From: a candidate division WOR-1 bacterium RIFOXYB2_FULL_36_35 | GTDB taxonomy: Bacteria > Margulisbacteria > WOR-1 > XYC2-FULL-46-14 > XYC2-FULL-37-10 | Length of the DNA: 55,732 nt | Direction of reading: 5' to 3' | Assembly (NCBI GenBank): GCA_001771505.1 | Contig: MEUA01000026.1 | Span: 1 to 55,732, forward strand | In this document: positions 39,442 through 49,142 of the stretch, one piece after another | Layout: each line of letters begins with the position of its first letter | How positions within the stretch are numbered: position 1 is the first letter of the stretch | Program-made: the position numbers and the translations under genes | The notes under the pieces: model-generated | The model's database searches: none | The model's input: only the letters and a program-made list of their open reading frames with translations | Told to the model about the DNA's origin: nothing

Positions 39442-41585
39442 ATTTTGATGACCTTAAAAGAAAAGTAAGAGCTTATTGTTCTGAAAATGACTTGAAAGAT
39501 ATTGAAAAGGCGTATGAATTTGCCTTAGAGAAACATCGTGATCATAAAAGACTTTCCGGCGATCCTTATATAATACATCCTGTTGCGGTTGCGAACATTT
39601 TGGCTGAATTGGAACAGGATGCTCCCACAATTTGTGCCTCACTATTGCATGATACTGTTGAAGACAGTGATACCACAATTGAAGATATCTCAAAAAAGTT
39701 TTCGCCTATTGTTGCTAAGTTGGTTGAAGGAGTTACAAAGTTAGGTCAATTAATTTATGATTCAAAAGAAGAGCAACAAGCGGAAAATTTTCGCAAAATG
39801 TTTATGGCTATGGGAGAAGATTTGCGTGTTGTTATTATCAAACTTGCTGATCGTCTTCATAATATGCAAACATTAAAATGGTTGCCAGAACAAAAAATTC
39901 ATGAAATTTCCTTGGAAACGAGAGATATTTTTGCTCCTCTTGCCCATAGGCTTGGCATGTGGCGTTTAAAATGGGAGCTTGAAGATTTATCTTTTAAATA
40001 TTTGGAACCAGAGGAGTATAAAAGTATTCAAGAAAAAATTTCTGAAAGCCGCATAGCAAGAGAGGAATACATCGGGAGATTTATAGAAAAGCTTAGTTCA
40101 GCTTTAAAAGAGCTGAATATTGAAGGAGAGGTTAAAGGGCGGCCAAAACATTTGTATTCCATATGTCGTAAGATGGTAACCCAAAACTTAGAATTTGAGC
40201 AGATTTATGATTTAACCGCCGTCAGGGTTATAGTCCCTTCACTTAAAGATTGTTATGAAGTTTTAGGCATTATTCATGCCAACTGGAAACCTATTCCCGG
40301 AAGATTTCGTGATTACATAGCAGTCCCCAAAAGTAATGGGTACCAATCTTTACATACTACTGTTGTTGGGGATGAAGGAAAACCTGTGGAGGTTCAAATT
40401 AGAACACTTACGATGCATAGGACTGCTGAGTATGGAGTTGCCGCTCATTGGGTGTACAAAGAGACATCGACCGATAAATCTTTTGATAAAAAAATGGCCT
40501 GGTTCAGGCAAATGCTGGAACATCAGGCGGAATTTAATAGCGCGAAAGATTTTATGAATACTTTGAAAATTGATCTTTTTACGGATGAGGTTTTTGTTTT
40601 TACTCCAAGAGGAAAAGTGATCCAATTACCGCAAGGCGCAACTCCTGTTGATTTTGCTTATCATGTTCACACGGAAATCGGACATAAATGCGCAGGGGCT
40701 AGAGTTAACGGCAAAATTATACCTTTGGATTATAAGCTGAAGAGTGGAGATATAGTAGAAATTATAGCTTCAAAAACTGGGAATCCGTCTCTTGATTGGT
40801 TGAACTTTGTAAAGACCTCTGGCGCCAGAACAAAAATCAGAAATTATTTTAAAAAAATCAAGAGAGATGAAAGCCTTTTGCGTGGAGAAGCTGCCATAGA
40901 TGAGGAGTTGAAAAAACTTCACCTTATTCCCAAAGAGGCTCTTGCCCAAAAAAATATAGACTTATTGCTTAAGCAATTTAAGCTTCAATCAAGAGAAGAT
41001 TTGTATGCAGCGGTTGGTTGTGGCGATATTTCCGCCTTTGATTGCGCCAGGAAAATTTTTAATATTTTAAACCCGCAGAGTAAAATTGAAGCTGTTTCTC
41101 CTTTATCTGGTCGCAGACCGCGTAAGCGGAAAATAATTCATGGCGTAAATGTTGCAGGACTTTCCGGTATTATGGTTAAAATATCCCGTTGTTGCAGGCC
41201 TTTGCCTGGCGATGAAATAGTGGGCTTTGTAACCCAGGGGAAAGGAGTCGCTGTCCATCGTAAAGATTGTAACAGCCTTTTGCGAAATAAGCCGGATGTT
41301 CATAAACTTGTTGATGTTGAATGGGACCTAGCTTCCGAACTACACTATCCTGTAGAAATAGAGATAGAAGCTTTTGATAGATTGGGTGTTTTGAAAGATA
41401 TTTTAGCCCAGATTGTGGAGACAAAAACAAATGTTGAATCTGCTTCAACTAAGACAAAAAGAGGAAGCATTGCTTTTTTACGTCTTGTTATTGATGTGAA
41501 AAATGTTGAACAATTAAATAAGGTTATACAAGCCGTAAAGAAAGTTTCTGATGTTTATGAAACTAGGCGATGCGATATTGAATAA
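39438..41585 (+). CDS. relA/spoT: Bifunctional (p)ppGpp synthetase/hydrolase
   Basis: A 715-residue Rel/SpoT protein. It has the HD hydrolase (LLHDTVEDSDTT and LADRLHNM), the synthetase (VPKSNGYQSLHTTV with EVQIRT), a TGS domain (VFVFTPRGKVIQLPQGATPVDFAYHVH) and a C-terminal ACT domain. The hydrolase motifs are intact, so it should be bifunctional. It makes and degrades the stringent-response alarmone. It overlaps the aldolase-like gene by four bases. Confidence 0.95.
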   Translation: MNFDDLKRKVRAYCSENDLKDIEKAYEFALEKHRDHKRLSGDPYIIHPVAVANILAELEQDAPTICASLLHDTVEDSDTTIEDISKKFSPIVAKLVEGVTKLGQLIYDSKEEQQAENFRKMFMAMGEDLRVVIIKLADRLHNMQTLKWLPEQKIHEISLETRDIFAPLAHRLGMWRLKWELEDLSFKYLEPEEYKSIQEKISESRIAREEYIGRFIEKLSSALKELNIEGEVKGRPKHLYSICRKMVTQNLEFEQIYDLTAVRVIVPSLKDCYEVLGIIHANWKPIPGRFRDYIAVPKSNGYQSLHTTVVGDEGKPVEVQIRTLTMHRTAEYGVAAHWVYKETSTDKSFDKKMAWFRQMLEHQAEFNSAKDFMNTLKIDLFTDEVFVFTPRGKVIQLPQGATPVDFAYHVHTEIGHKCAGARVNGKIIPLDYKLKSGDIVEIIASKTGNPSLDWLNFVKTSGARTKIRNYFKKIKRDESLLRGEAAIDEELKKLHLIPKEALAQKNIDLLLKQFKLQSREDLYAAVGCGDISAFDCARKIFNILNPQSKIEAVSPLSGRRPRKRKIIHGVNVAGLSGIMVKISRCCRPLPGDEIVGFVTQGKGVAVHRKDCNSLLRNKPDVHKLVDVEWDLASELHYPVEIEIEAFDRLGVLKDILAQIVETKTNVESASTKTKRGSIAFLRLVIDVKNVEQLNKVIQAVKKVSDVYETRRCDIE

Positions 41586-41617
41586 ATCCCCATGCAAAAA
41601 AACTTTTATTTCTGTGA

Positions 41618-41623
41618 TAGAAT
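41618..41623 (+). promoter_or_regulatory. Extended -10 of trpD (TGATAGAAT)
   Basis: The hexamer TAGAAT ends eight bases before the trpD ATG. No Shine-Dalgarno is present. The -35 is weak, but the TGA extension compensates. Confidence 0.5.
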
Positions 41624-41631
41624 ACTAAATA

Positions 41632-42642
41632 ATGTTTGTAGCTTTAATTAAGAAGGTTGTTGAAAATATAAATTTGTCTGTTAACGAGTCCTCTTTTGCT
41701 ATGGATTTTATAATGAAAGGGGAGGCAACTCCTTCGCAAATTGCTTCTTTTATTACCGCGCTTCGAATGAAAGGCGAGACCATTGATGAAATTACGGGTT
41801 TTGCGAAAAAAATGAGAGAACATGCGATTCAAATTCATCCTCATAAAACTAATCTTGTTGATACTTGTGGTACGGGTGGAGATGCTTTGGGTACATTTAA
41901 TATTTCAACGGTGTCAGCTTTTGTTGCCGCAGGGGCTGGTGTTACTGTTGCTAAACACGGCAACCGTTCGGTTTCAAGCAAATGCGGTTCGGCAGATCTG
42001 CTTTGCGCCTTGGGAGTAAACATAAACATTGAGCCACAAAAAGTTAAAGAGTGTATTGATAAAATCGGGATTGGTTTTATATTTGCTCCTGTTTTTCATA
42101 AAGCGATGAGATTTGCCATGCCCTCAAGAAAAGAGATAGGGATCAGGACTGTTTTTAATATTTTAGGGCCTCTTACTAATCCTGCAAATGCTTCCGCTCA
42201 AATTCTGGGGGTTTTTGATTCGCGGTTGTGCGAAGTTATGGCGAAAGTTTTAAGAAATCTTGGGGTGCAACATGCTTTGGTTGTTCATGGAAATGATGGG
42301 TTGGATGAAATTTCAATTACGGATAAAACCAGAATTTCCCAATTACGAAAAGGAAAAATTAATAATTATGAGATAAAACCCAAAGATTTTGGGATTAAGA
42401 AGGCTTTATTGAAAGATCTTTTTAGTGACACTGTTTTAAATAACAAGAAAATTGCTCTCAATATTTTGAAAGGGAAAGAGATAGGACCAAAACGAGATGT
42501 TATCTTGTTAAATTCAGCTGCCGCTATTTTTGTTGGTGGCATTGCAAAAGATATGCATGAAGGAATTAACTTGGCTAAGGAATCGATAGATTCTGGTTTG
42601 GCATATAAAAAACTATGTGAATTAATAGCATTTACCACTTAA
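41632..42642 (+). CDS. trpD: Anthranilate phosphoribosyltransferase
   Basis: Transfers phosphoribosyl from PRPP to anthranilate, the second step of tryptophan synthesis. It has 336 residues with the PRPP-binding DTCGTGGDALGTFNIST and KHGNRSVSSKCGSADLL. No other trp gene lies in this window, so it is isolated, or belongs to the related thymidine phosphorylase-like family; the length and motifs favour TrpD. Its stop lies at the start of a family A palindrome. Confidence 0.88.
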   Translation: MFVALIKKVVENINLSVNESSFAMDFIMKGEATPSQIASFITALRMKGETIDEITGFAKKMREHAIQIHPHKTNLVDTCGTGGDALGTFNISTVSAFVAAGAGVTVAKHGNRSVSSKCGSADLLCALGVNINIEPQKVKECIDKIGIGFIFAPVFHKAMRFAMPSRKEIGIRTVFNILGPLTNPANASAQILGVFDSRLCEVMAKVLRNLGVQHALVVHGNDGLDEISITDKTRISQLRKGKINNYEIKPKDFGIKKALLKDLFSDTVLNNKKIALNILKGKEIGPKRDVILLNSAAAIFVGGIAKDMHEGINLAKESIDSGLAYKKLCELIAFTT

Positions 42643-42702
42643 CTCCGATTATTCATACACGAGTAAACCCCGATTTCCTAATCGGGGTGAATAATCGGGG
42701 TT
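42641..42702. repeat. Composite family A palindrome after trpD
   Basis: Outer arms AACTCCGATTATTCA and TGAATAATCGGGGTT surround the inner unit AACCCCGATTTCCTAATCGGGGT, as if a short unit was inserted in a longer one. It acts as the terminator for trpD and spacer before lptB. Confidence 0.6.
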
Positions 42703-42726
42703 AAAATTTAGTTAGCAGGAGGGGTT

Positions 42727-43449
42727 ATGTTTATAAAGACCAATAAACTGGTTAAAATTTATAACGGGGTTCGTGTTGTGAACGAGATCTCTATTGAAGT
42801 AAATCAAGGGGAAATTGTAGGGCTTTTAGGGGCTAACGGGGCGGGAAAGACTACAACCTTTTATATGTGCGTCGGGCTTGTAAAACCGGATTTAGGGACA
42901 GTTTATCTTGGAGATAAAAACATTTCAAAACTTCCCATGCACAGGCGTTCACAAATGGGGATAGGGTATCTTCCTCAAGAGTCTTCAATCTTTAGAAAAC
43001 TTACAGTGGAAGAGAATATTTTTATTTTGTGGCAGCTTATGCCTTATATAAAAAAATCTGATTATGAGGAAAAACTCGTATCTCTTCTTGATGAATTTGG
43101 AGTAACCCGTTTAAGAAAACAAAAAGCTTATACCCTGTCTGGAGGAGAACAGCGACGAGTTGAAATTGCGCGTGCTTTGGCGACCAACCCCGCCTTTTTA
43201 TTGTTAGATGAACCGTTTACAGGTATTGACCCAAAAACTGTAGGTGATATACAAAATATAATCAGGTATTTAAAAGATAAAGGAATTGGTGTTTTAATTA
43301 CTGATCATAATGTTCGCGAAACTTTAGCTATTACTGATAGAGCTTATATTGTGCATAAAGGACAGGTTTTAGTTTCCGGAGATTCAAATTCTATTGCACA
43401 GTCAGAAGAGGCTAAAAAGTTTTATTTAGGCGATCAGTTTATTCTTTAA
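42727..43449 (+). CDS. lptB: LPS export ATPase LptB
   Basis: A 240-residue ATPase: Walker A GANGAGKTT, Q-loop YLPQESSIF, signature LSGGEQRRVEIARAL and Walker B LLLDEPFTGIDP. It is typical of LptB, which powers LPS transport from the inner membrane with LptF/G. AGCAGGAGGGG precedes the ATG. The next gene codes for the permease, nine bases later. Confidence 0.93.
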   Translation: MFIKTNKLVKIYNGVRVVNEISIEVNQGEIVGLLGANGAGKTTTFYMCVGLVKPDLGTVYLGDKNISKLPMHRRSQMGIGYLPQESSIFRKLTVEENIFILWQLMPYIKKSDYEEKLVSLLDEFGVTRLRKQKAYTLSGGEQRRVEIARALATNPAFLLLDEPFTGIDPKTVGDIQNIIRYLKDKGIGVLITDHNVRETLAITDRAYIVHKGQVLVSGDSNSIAQSEEAKKFYLGDQFIL

Positions 43450-43458
43450 TATATTTAT

Positions 43459-44550
43459 ATGTTTAAGATAATTGATAAATACATTTTAAAAGAAATAATG
43501 GATCCATTTTTATTTGGATTGTTGTCCTTTTCTTTGATTTTGTCGGCTTCTATGGTTCTTTTTGAATTGGTCAGGGCTGTTGTTATGCACGGGATGTCTT
43601 TATTTACTGCTTTGCAGGTCTTTGTTTTTCGCCTTCCTTCTGTAGTTGTTTATATTTTCCCAATGGCTACACTTTTAGGGACACTTCTTGCTTTTGGCCG
43701 GCTTTCTAAAGAATCGGAAATAGTTGCTTTTAGATCTTCTGGTATTTCTTTGTACAGGCTTATGGTTCCCGTCTTGATTTTTGGGATTTTAATTTCTTTT
43801 GTAACATTGGCTTTTTATGAAATTGTTGTTCCTGAGTCGAATAAAAAAGTAAAAAACCTGATGATTCAAACAGCTACGAAACGAAATGTGAAGATGCAGG
43901 AGAATGTTTTTGTCCCGGAAATGGAACACGGTGTTTTAAAGCGGATTTTTTACGCTCAAAAAATGGTTGGAGATGAAATGGAGGGGGTTGTTGTTTCTGA
44001 GTTTTCGTCAGGGAAATTATCCCAAATTATAAATGCTGGCACCGCGAAATGGGATGGACAAAAAAATCAATGGTTATTTAAAGATGGCGTCGTTTATCTT
44101 TTGTCTGATATTGGTGAGTATAAACATTTAATTAAATTTGACGAACAATATATTTCAATCAAATATACTCCCGCGGATTTTTCAATAGGAGATAAATCTC
44201 CTGATGATATGAATATTGCGGAGCTTGGCGATTTTATAAAGCTTAAAGAAAAAATGGGGGTTAAGGTCACCGATTTTAAAATACAGCTTAATATGAAAAT
44301 TGCTATACCTTTTGCAAGCTTGGTTTTTGCTCTTTTAGGAGCTCCCCTTGGATTATCTCCCAGAAGGGCTTCCTCTTCTGTCGGACTTGGTTTTTCCATT
44401 ATAGTTATATTTGTCTATTATGTTTTAATGTTTTTTTCTATTGCTTTGGGGGAGCTTGAGTGGATAGCTCCATGGATGGCGGCCTGGATCCCCAACTTTG
44501 CAACTTTTGGTTTGGGATATCTTTTCTTGTCGAGGGCAGCTCAAGCATGA
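43459..44550 (+). CDS. lptF: LPS export permease, LptF/LptG family
   Basis: A 363-residue permease of the YjgP/YjgQ family: three membrane helices in the first 110 residues (ILKEIMDPFLFGLLSFSLI and on), a periplasmic jellyroll in the middle, and three helices at the C-terminus (GAPLGLSPRRASSSVGLGFS). It works with LptB. Only one permease gene is present here, whereas the complex usually has two; the other may be elsewhere or it forms a homodimer. The LptF or LptG identity is not resolved. Confidence 0.85.
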   Translation: MFKIIDKYILKEIMDPFLFGLLSFSLILSASMVLFELVRAVVMHGMSLFTALQVFVFRLPSVVVYIFPMATLLGTLLAFGRLSKESEIVAFRSSGISLYRLMVPVLIFGILISFVTLAFYEIVVPESNKKVKNLMIQTATKRNVKMQENVFVPEMEHGVLKRIFYAQKMVGDEMEGVVVSEFSSGKLSQIINAGTAKWDGQKNQWLFKDGVVYLLSDIGEYKHLIKFDEQYISIKYTPADFSIGDKSPDDMNIAELGDFIKLKEKMGVKVTDFKIQLNMKIAIPFASLVFALLGAPLGLSPRRASSSVGLGFSIIVIFVYYVLMFFSIALGELEWIAPWMAAWIPNFATFGLGYLFLSRAAQA

Positions 44551-45569
44551 ACTATAGTTTTGCTTTTCGAATCATATTTATTTTAGTTGTTTTGTCTGGT
44601 ATCATTGCTTTTGTAGGCAATCGCATAGGGCGGTTTTTTGGAAAGAAACGGCTTTCTCTTTTTAATTTGAGACCCAGGCATACTGCAACAATTTTTACTG
44701 TTTTATCGGGCATTCTTATTATGTGCTTAACTTTTACAACGCTGATTTTTCTGTCAAAGGATGTTCGTACGACTTTGTTTGGGCTGGAAGAGCTTAGGTT
44801 GTTGATAAAAAAAAACAAAGATGAATTGGCTGTTACAAAAAAAGAGCTTGATAAGCAGAAAAATGATTTAGTTGTAGTCCGAAATAATCTTGACTCCGTG
44901 GAAAGACAAAAAGAAGAGCTTGAGAAAGAGAAGTTACATCTTCAAAGACTTCGAGATAAACTTCGCATGGAAATAGATAAACAAAAAATGGGAACAGTCA
45001 TTTTCGGTGCGGGAGAGATAATTTCGATTGAGTTAATTAAAGCTGATGTTGATCTTAATCAGGCTCAGGTATTAATTAGGGGTATTTTAAAAAGTTTGGA
45101 TAAAGATGTTAAACAATACCTTATTCCTAATGTTGATGTGGATAAATCTGATTTTGACGCAGCAGTCTCTTTTTTGACAAATAGTCGAGGGGATGTTGTT
45201 TTAAGGATAAAATCGATGGAAAATGTAACAATAGGTTCTGATCTTTTGGTGAAAATCGAGGTTTTTTCAAACGAGTTAATTTATAAAAAAGATGAAGAAC
45301 TTATTAACCTTATTTTCTCTGGAGATGAACCCCAGAAAGAGATAGAGGAGAAGCTTAAGGATCTTTTGTCTACTGCTAGATTTTCCGCGACACGAAAAGG
45401 TGTTTTACCTGATGTCTCTGGATCTTTCGGCAGCCTCTCATATTCTGAAATTTTTGATGCCGTAAAAGAAATAAAAGCTGAAAAGAGGGCTGTTAAAGTA
45501 AAAATTTTGGCAAAAAATGATATTTATACTATAGGTCCTCTTAATATCAGGTTTAAGGTTGAACAATGA
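44547..45569 (+). CDS. DUF3084 membrane protein
   Basis: A 340-residue protein with two N-terminal membrane helices (about 3-22 and 48-70), a coiled coil from about 80 to 145, and a globular remainder, the DUF3084 pattern. Function unknown. It overlaps the permease by ATGA, the reason for choosing this start (a longer in-frame start lies inside the permease gene), and overlaps the following RuvC-like gene by ATGA. It is thus part of one operon lptB-lptF-DUF3084-RuvC-like. Confidence 0.8.
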   Translation: MNYSFAFRIIFILVVLSGIIAFVGNRIGRFFGKKRLSLFNLRPRHTATIFTVLSGILIMCLTFTTLIFLSKDVRTTLFGLEELRLLIKKNKDELAVTKKELDKQKNDLVVVRNNLDSVERQKEELEKEKLHLQRLRDKLRMEIDKQKMGTVIFGAGEIISIELIKADVDLNQAQVLIRGILKSLDKDVKQYLIPNVDVDKSDFDAAVSFLTNSRGDVVLRIKSMENVTIGSDLLVKIEVFSNELIYKKDEELINLIFSGDEPQKEIEEKLKDLLSTARFSATRKGVLPDVSGSFGSLSYSEIFDAVKEIKAEKRAVKVKILAKNDIYTIGPLNIRFKVEQ

Positions 45570-45955
45570 TAATAATGGCTGTCGATCCGGGGACTAAAAA
45601 ATGTGGATTGGCAGTGCTTGATTACGCATTAAACATATTGGATAAAAAGATAGTTAATGTTGAGATGTTAAAATATGAACTTATCTCTTTTGCTGCAAAA
45701 TATGCTGTTTCTCGGGTTGTTATAGGGGAGGGGACGGGATCTAAAAAAATCAAACAAGAGTTATCTCAAATGGAATTGCCGTTTGATATTGTTTTTATCC
45801 CTGAAAAATTTACAACCTTAGATGCTAAAAAAAGATATTATAAGGACAATCCTCCTGCTTGGTTTATGAGAATTATTCCTGTTTCACTACTTGTTCCTCC
45901 AAGACCTATTGATGATTATGCTGCTGTTGTATTAGGAGAGAGATATCTTTCTTAA
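45566..45955 (+). CDS. RuvC-fold (RuvX/YqgF-like) nuclease
   Basis: A 129-residue protein with the RNase H-like start MAVDPGTKKCGLAV, a middle VVIGEG...K, and a C-terminal DDYAAVVLG providing a further acidic residue. It resembles YqgF/RuvX-type nucleases, which process pre-16S rRNA or Holliday junctions, though it is more divergent than true RuvX. Met1 or Met4 could be the start. It is the last gene of the lpt operon. Confidence 0.65.
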   Translation: MIIMAVDPGTKKCGLAVLDYALNILDKKIVNVEMLKYELISFAAKYAVSRVVIGEGTGSKKIKQELSQMELPFDIVFIPEKFTTLDAKKRYYKDNPPAWFMRIIPVSLLVPPRPIDDYAAVVLGERYLS

Positions 45956-45965
45956 CCCCGATTAT
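45954..45965. repeat. Half of a family A palindrome at the RuvC-like stop
   Basis: AACCCCGATTAT begins inside the stop codon; no second arm is found. It is probably a decayed or truncated copy. Confidence 0.4.
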
Positions 45966-46036
45966 ATAAATAACGTGTGAAATTCTGCAGTTTTCTTGAA
46001 CGATATTGAATAAAGAAATTACAAGGGGGATTATTT

Positions 46037-46972
46037 ATGACTTTATCAATAAAAAATAAATTTGTTGTTATACAGAGACAGGAGAGAAGAAAATCTCCGA
46101 TTATAAGAAGAGAAAGTCCTCTGGGAACATTTTTGCTTTTTTCTGATATTGGAAGAAGAGATATAAACAAAGATGCTGCCGGATATATTCATAGAGAAAT
46201 AAAGGGAAACCATTTTGCCGCTGGATTGATCCTTGATGGAGTATCGAGCGTGGAAAAGTCGGAACTGACATCTTTTAAAGCAATCGAATTTTTTAAAGAA
46301 ACTATGTACGCTCTGACATTAAATCAATTGCAACAATTTAATAATCAATTAATGTTTGAGCTTATCTCTTGCGTGCAAAGAAAGTTGGTTGATGAAAACA
46401 TCCCTGGAGTAACAACGTTTTCTGCAATATTAGTTTCACAAAGCGGAATATTATATGCGAGAATAGGTGATTCCCCGATAATCGCGATAAACCGTACAGG
46501 CAAAGAAGAAGAGCGTCTTTCTCTCGGTTTAGATCATGTATTATATTGGGAAAATAGAGAAGATGCTGCTGTTTGGTACAGTCCGGAAGAGATACAACAG
46601 GAGAGATTTGAGTTAAGAGGAGACGAAGATCCTGAGAGTAAAGCGTTAATTTCTCTACTAGGTTATCCATTCAGTAACCAGAATATAAGGGTTATTCTCT
46701 CTTTTATCCCTTTTCTTGATACAAAAAACCCTAAAAGAAGCGCTTCATTGCTTTACACCGATGGAATTGTATTAAGAGAACAAGAGATTGCTGATACTTT
46801 AGAAAAAGGGGCCAGTGATCATGTAATTACAAGAATTAGGGGGGGGCAGGATTTTCTTAGAAAATTAAATCTTCTTGATGATTCGACTGCTTTACTATTT
46901 ATGGGTCCTTTATTGGATTTTAAAGAGGTAAACAGACAGACAGAGGAGCTTATTATCCCGGCGGTTGCATAA
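46037..46972 (+). CDS. PP2C-like protein phosphatase domain protein
   Basis: A 311-residue protein with features of the PPM/PP2C fold: GLILDGVSS near residue 62, TTFSAILVSQSGILYARIGDSPI, LLYTDGIVLREQEI and DDSTALLF at the end. These correspond to the metal-binding aspartates of PP2C phosphatases, though the first motif is DGVSS rather than DGHGG. It could dephosphorylate Ser/Thr proteins; no kinase gene is adjacent. AAGGGGG precedes the ATG. A MITE begins right after the stop. Confidence 0.65.
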   Translation: MTLSIKNKFVVIQRQERRKSPIIRRESPLGTFLLFSDIGRRDINKDAAGYIHREIKGNHFAAGLILDGVSSVEKSELTSFKAIEFFKETMYALTLNQLQQFNNQLMFELISCVQRKLVDENIPGVTTFSAILVSQSGILYARIGDSPIIAINRTGKEEERLSLGLDHVLYWENREDAAVWYSPEEIQQERFELRGDEDPESKALISLLGYPFSNQNIRVILSFIPFLDTKNPKRSASLLYTDGIVLREQEIADTLEKGASDHVITRIRGGQDFLRKLNLLDDSTALLFMGPLLDFKEVNRQTEELIIPAVA

Positions 46973-46973
46973 T

Positions 46974-47027
46974 GGGACTGTTGCGAAAGCCTTAAAATAC
47001 AGAAATTATATATTTCGCAACAGTCCC
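46974..47027. mobile_element. Minimal 54-bp MITE-like element
   Basis: Perfect 15-bp inverted ends GGGACTGTTGCGAAA and TTTCGCAACAGTCCC. The inner GCCTTAAAAT and AATTATATA are shared with 9041-9244. The flanks ATAAT and ATATT agree in four of five positions. It starts one base after the stop codon of the PP2C-like gene. Confidence 0.65.
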
Positions 47028-47067
47028 ATATTAGAGATTTATGATTGGGGTTGATTTCTGATTTTTC

Positions 47068-48435
47068 CTAATAATTGGGGTTAAATACTAGATACCCTTT
47101 TTTGTTTAATCCGAGTTTTTTGATGACTCGTCCGCAAGGATCAATTAATCCGGATATTCCTGTATTTGCTGCCTGAACGACAAATTTTCTATTTTCTATA
47201 GCCCTGAAAATAGCATGGTTGAAATGTTCATAAGGGGCTGAAGATGTTTTAAACCACGCATCGTTTGTGATTACAATAATAATATTGGCTCCTTCTTTTG
47301 TTCTTCTTTTGATTGAAAAAGGAAATGTGGATTCAAAACATATTGCCGGCGCGATTGTTAAATTGTTTATTTTAATAGTAATAGCGCCATTCCCTCTTGC
47401 AAATTCGCCTTCATAGTATCCAGTATTTTTTAAAAAAGGATAAAGAAAAAATCTAAAGGGGAGATATTCCCCGAACGGAACTAATTGTTGTTTGTCGTAA
47501 CGGCTTACAACTTCAAAAGAGGGAGAAATAACTGCCATGGAATTATATATTTTATGGTTTTTGTCGTAATGTGGAGTTCCGATTATAAGATATGAGTTTG
47601 TCTCTTTTGCCAGATTTTTTATTTCGTTTAGAAATTTTTTATTGTGCAGTAAATACACAGGAATGCTGGTCTCCGGCCAGATAATTATATCGGGGGCTTC
47701 TTTTGCCGCTTTGAGTGTTAATTTTTTATGGATGTTTAGATTTTCCGTATTAAAGTCCGGATCTAATTTTTTTTCCTGGGGGATATTTCCTTGAATTGAA
47801 GCTATTTTAATTGTATTTTTATTATTGATTGGTTTGTTTAATTGGATAAACCCATAAATTGTTGAAGCGAAAATTAATATTAAGGATAGGAGAAAAAGAG
47901 ATAGCGTCCCTTTTTTGTTTTTTTGGAATATAATTTTTGTAAGACTGATATTAAACAATATAATCAAAAAAGAGATACCATAAGCGGTTGTGAATGAAGC
48001 GATCTGAATAATAGGGAGGAATATTGTTTGGGAGTAAGCGATTACACCTCCAGGCATGCCAAAATTGCCCATTCCTCTTATAATTTCAATTAGAATCCAT
48101 AAAAATGCTCCCCAGATAGAAAGAGTTATGTTAAAACGTTTTATAATGTAAGAATAGATGAGTAGGAAGATCGATTGGAAAATAGCTAAGCATATCCAAG
48201 CCAGGTATGCCCATTTGCCGACATATAAAGAGAGGGAATTGATCCACAGAAAGTTTATGCTAAAAAGTGTCATTCCCAGAGTAAAACCTAAAGCGGCTGC
48301 CTCTCTTGTGTTTTTGCTTTTTTCTATTGCAAAAAAGAATGGGACGAGGGCCACCCAGGCTATTATAGAAAAATTTGACTTTGGGAAAGCGCTTGCGAGT
48401 AACAGCCCTGAAGTGATTGCATAGATTAGGCTCAT
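47068..48435 (-). CDS. lnt: Apolipoprotein N-acyltransferase
   Basis: Adds the third acyl chain to lipoproteins in the inner membrane. A 455-residue protein with N-terminal membrane helices (residues 1-200) and a nitrilase-like domain with the catalytic Glu in IIWPETSIPV and the Cys in APAICFEST. The C-terminal VFNPNY and stop are read from a family A palindrome remnant. It overlaps the upstream lipoprotein gene by four bases. The order lptD, lipoprotein, lnt on one strand suggests an envelope operon. Confidence 0.93.
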   Translation of the reverse strand: MSLIYAITSGLLLASAFPKSNFSIIAWVALVPFFFAIEKSKNTREAAALGFTLGMTLFSINFLWINSLSLYVGKWAYLAWICLAIFQSIFLLIYSYIIKRFNITLSIWGAFLWILIEIIRGMGNFGMPGGVIAYSQTIFLPIIQIASFTTAYGISFLIILFNISLTKIIFQKNKKGTLSLFLLSLILIFASTIYGFIQLNKPINNKNTIKIASIQGNIPQEKKLDPDFNTENLNIHKKLTLKAAKEAPDIIIWPETSIPVYLLHNKKFLNEIKNLAKETNSYLIIGTPHYDKNHKIYNSMAVISPSFEVVSRYDKQQLVPFGEYLPFRFFLYPFLKNTGYYEGEFARGNGAITIKINNLTIAPAICFESTFPFSIKRRTKEGANIIIVITNDAWFKTSSAPYEHFNHAIFRAIENRKFVVQAANTGISGLIDPCGRVIKKLGLNKKGYLVFNPNY

Positions 48436-49142
48436 TCTAATCTAACCATCCAGGTTTTAATGTCTAATGAAGTAGTTATCTTGGGATCATCAATATCACT
48501 TTGTGTTACAACTGTTCCGCTTATTGTTGCAAAATCGTAAACGGGGGGGGAAATTCTGTCTTTTAATATTTTTTCCGAGTTTGTCGGATAATCAACCGAA
48601 ACTATGTCAAAATATACATTATTTGGTATGTTTGTACCAAAGATTTTTTCAAGATTAACTTTAAAAGCCAGTTTGTTTGTTAAGCTTCCGAGAGTTGAAA
48701 TAATCTCCCGTGTTGATTCTGTGCCAAAGACAAATGGGCCCTTTACAAAGTTATAGCCAAAACTGTCAATAACGACATAGGCATTCCAGGTGGAATAATA
48801 TTTGGTATAATAGCTTTCTTTTGTTGTCAACCCCGGTTGTGGATCATTTCCAGGCTCTAAAAATTCATCTATGCTATCGGGTGGTGGGAGGGGGATTTGA
48901 TAAGACTCCATTGTTGAAAATATTACAAAATATCGGTTGTTTGATACATTGGCTGTCCCTTCTAAATTGATTTCTACATATAATTCATTTCCTAGAGATG
49001 GCATTTGGGTGACTGTTCGCGAGCAACCGCCCAAAAACAAGACTAGGATTATTAGAAAACAGACTACAGACTTCCTGCTATTGACTATGGCCTGTCTCTT
49101 GTCCATTGTTTGCAGTTTGTTAATATCTTTGAGGTGACTCAT
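48432..49142 (-). CDS. Hypothetical lipoprotein between lptD and lnt
   Basis: A 236-residue protein with a signal segment ending in the lipobox LFLGGC (Cys about 40). The start at 49142 has AGAGGA upstream; the long, hydrophilic N-terminus (SHLKDINKLQTMDKRQ) is unusual and includes sequence that resembles repeat DNA (GTCTGTAGTCTGT in the coding direction). The mature part has beta-strand character. It is placed between lptD and lnt, so an envelope role is likely; no known family. Confidence 0.7.
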   Translation of the reverse strand: MSHLKDINKLQTMDKRQAIVNSRKSVVCFLIILVLFLGGCSRTVTQMPSLGNELYVEINLEGTANVSNNRYFVIFSTMESYQIPLPPPDSIDEFLEPGNDPQPGLTTKESYYTKYYSTWNAYVVIDSFGYNFVKGPFVFGTESTREIISTLGSLTNKLAFKVNLEKIFGTNIPNNVYFDIVSVDYPTNSEKILKDRISPPVYDFATISGTVVTQSDIDDPKITTSLDIKTWMVRLE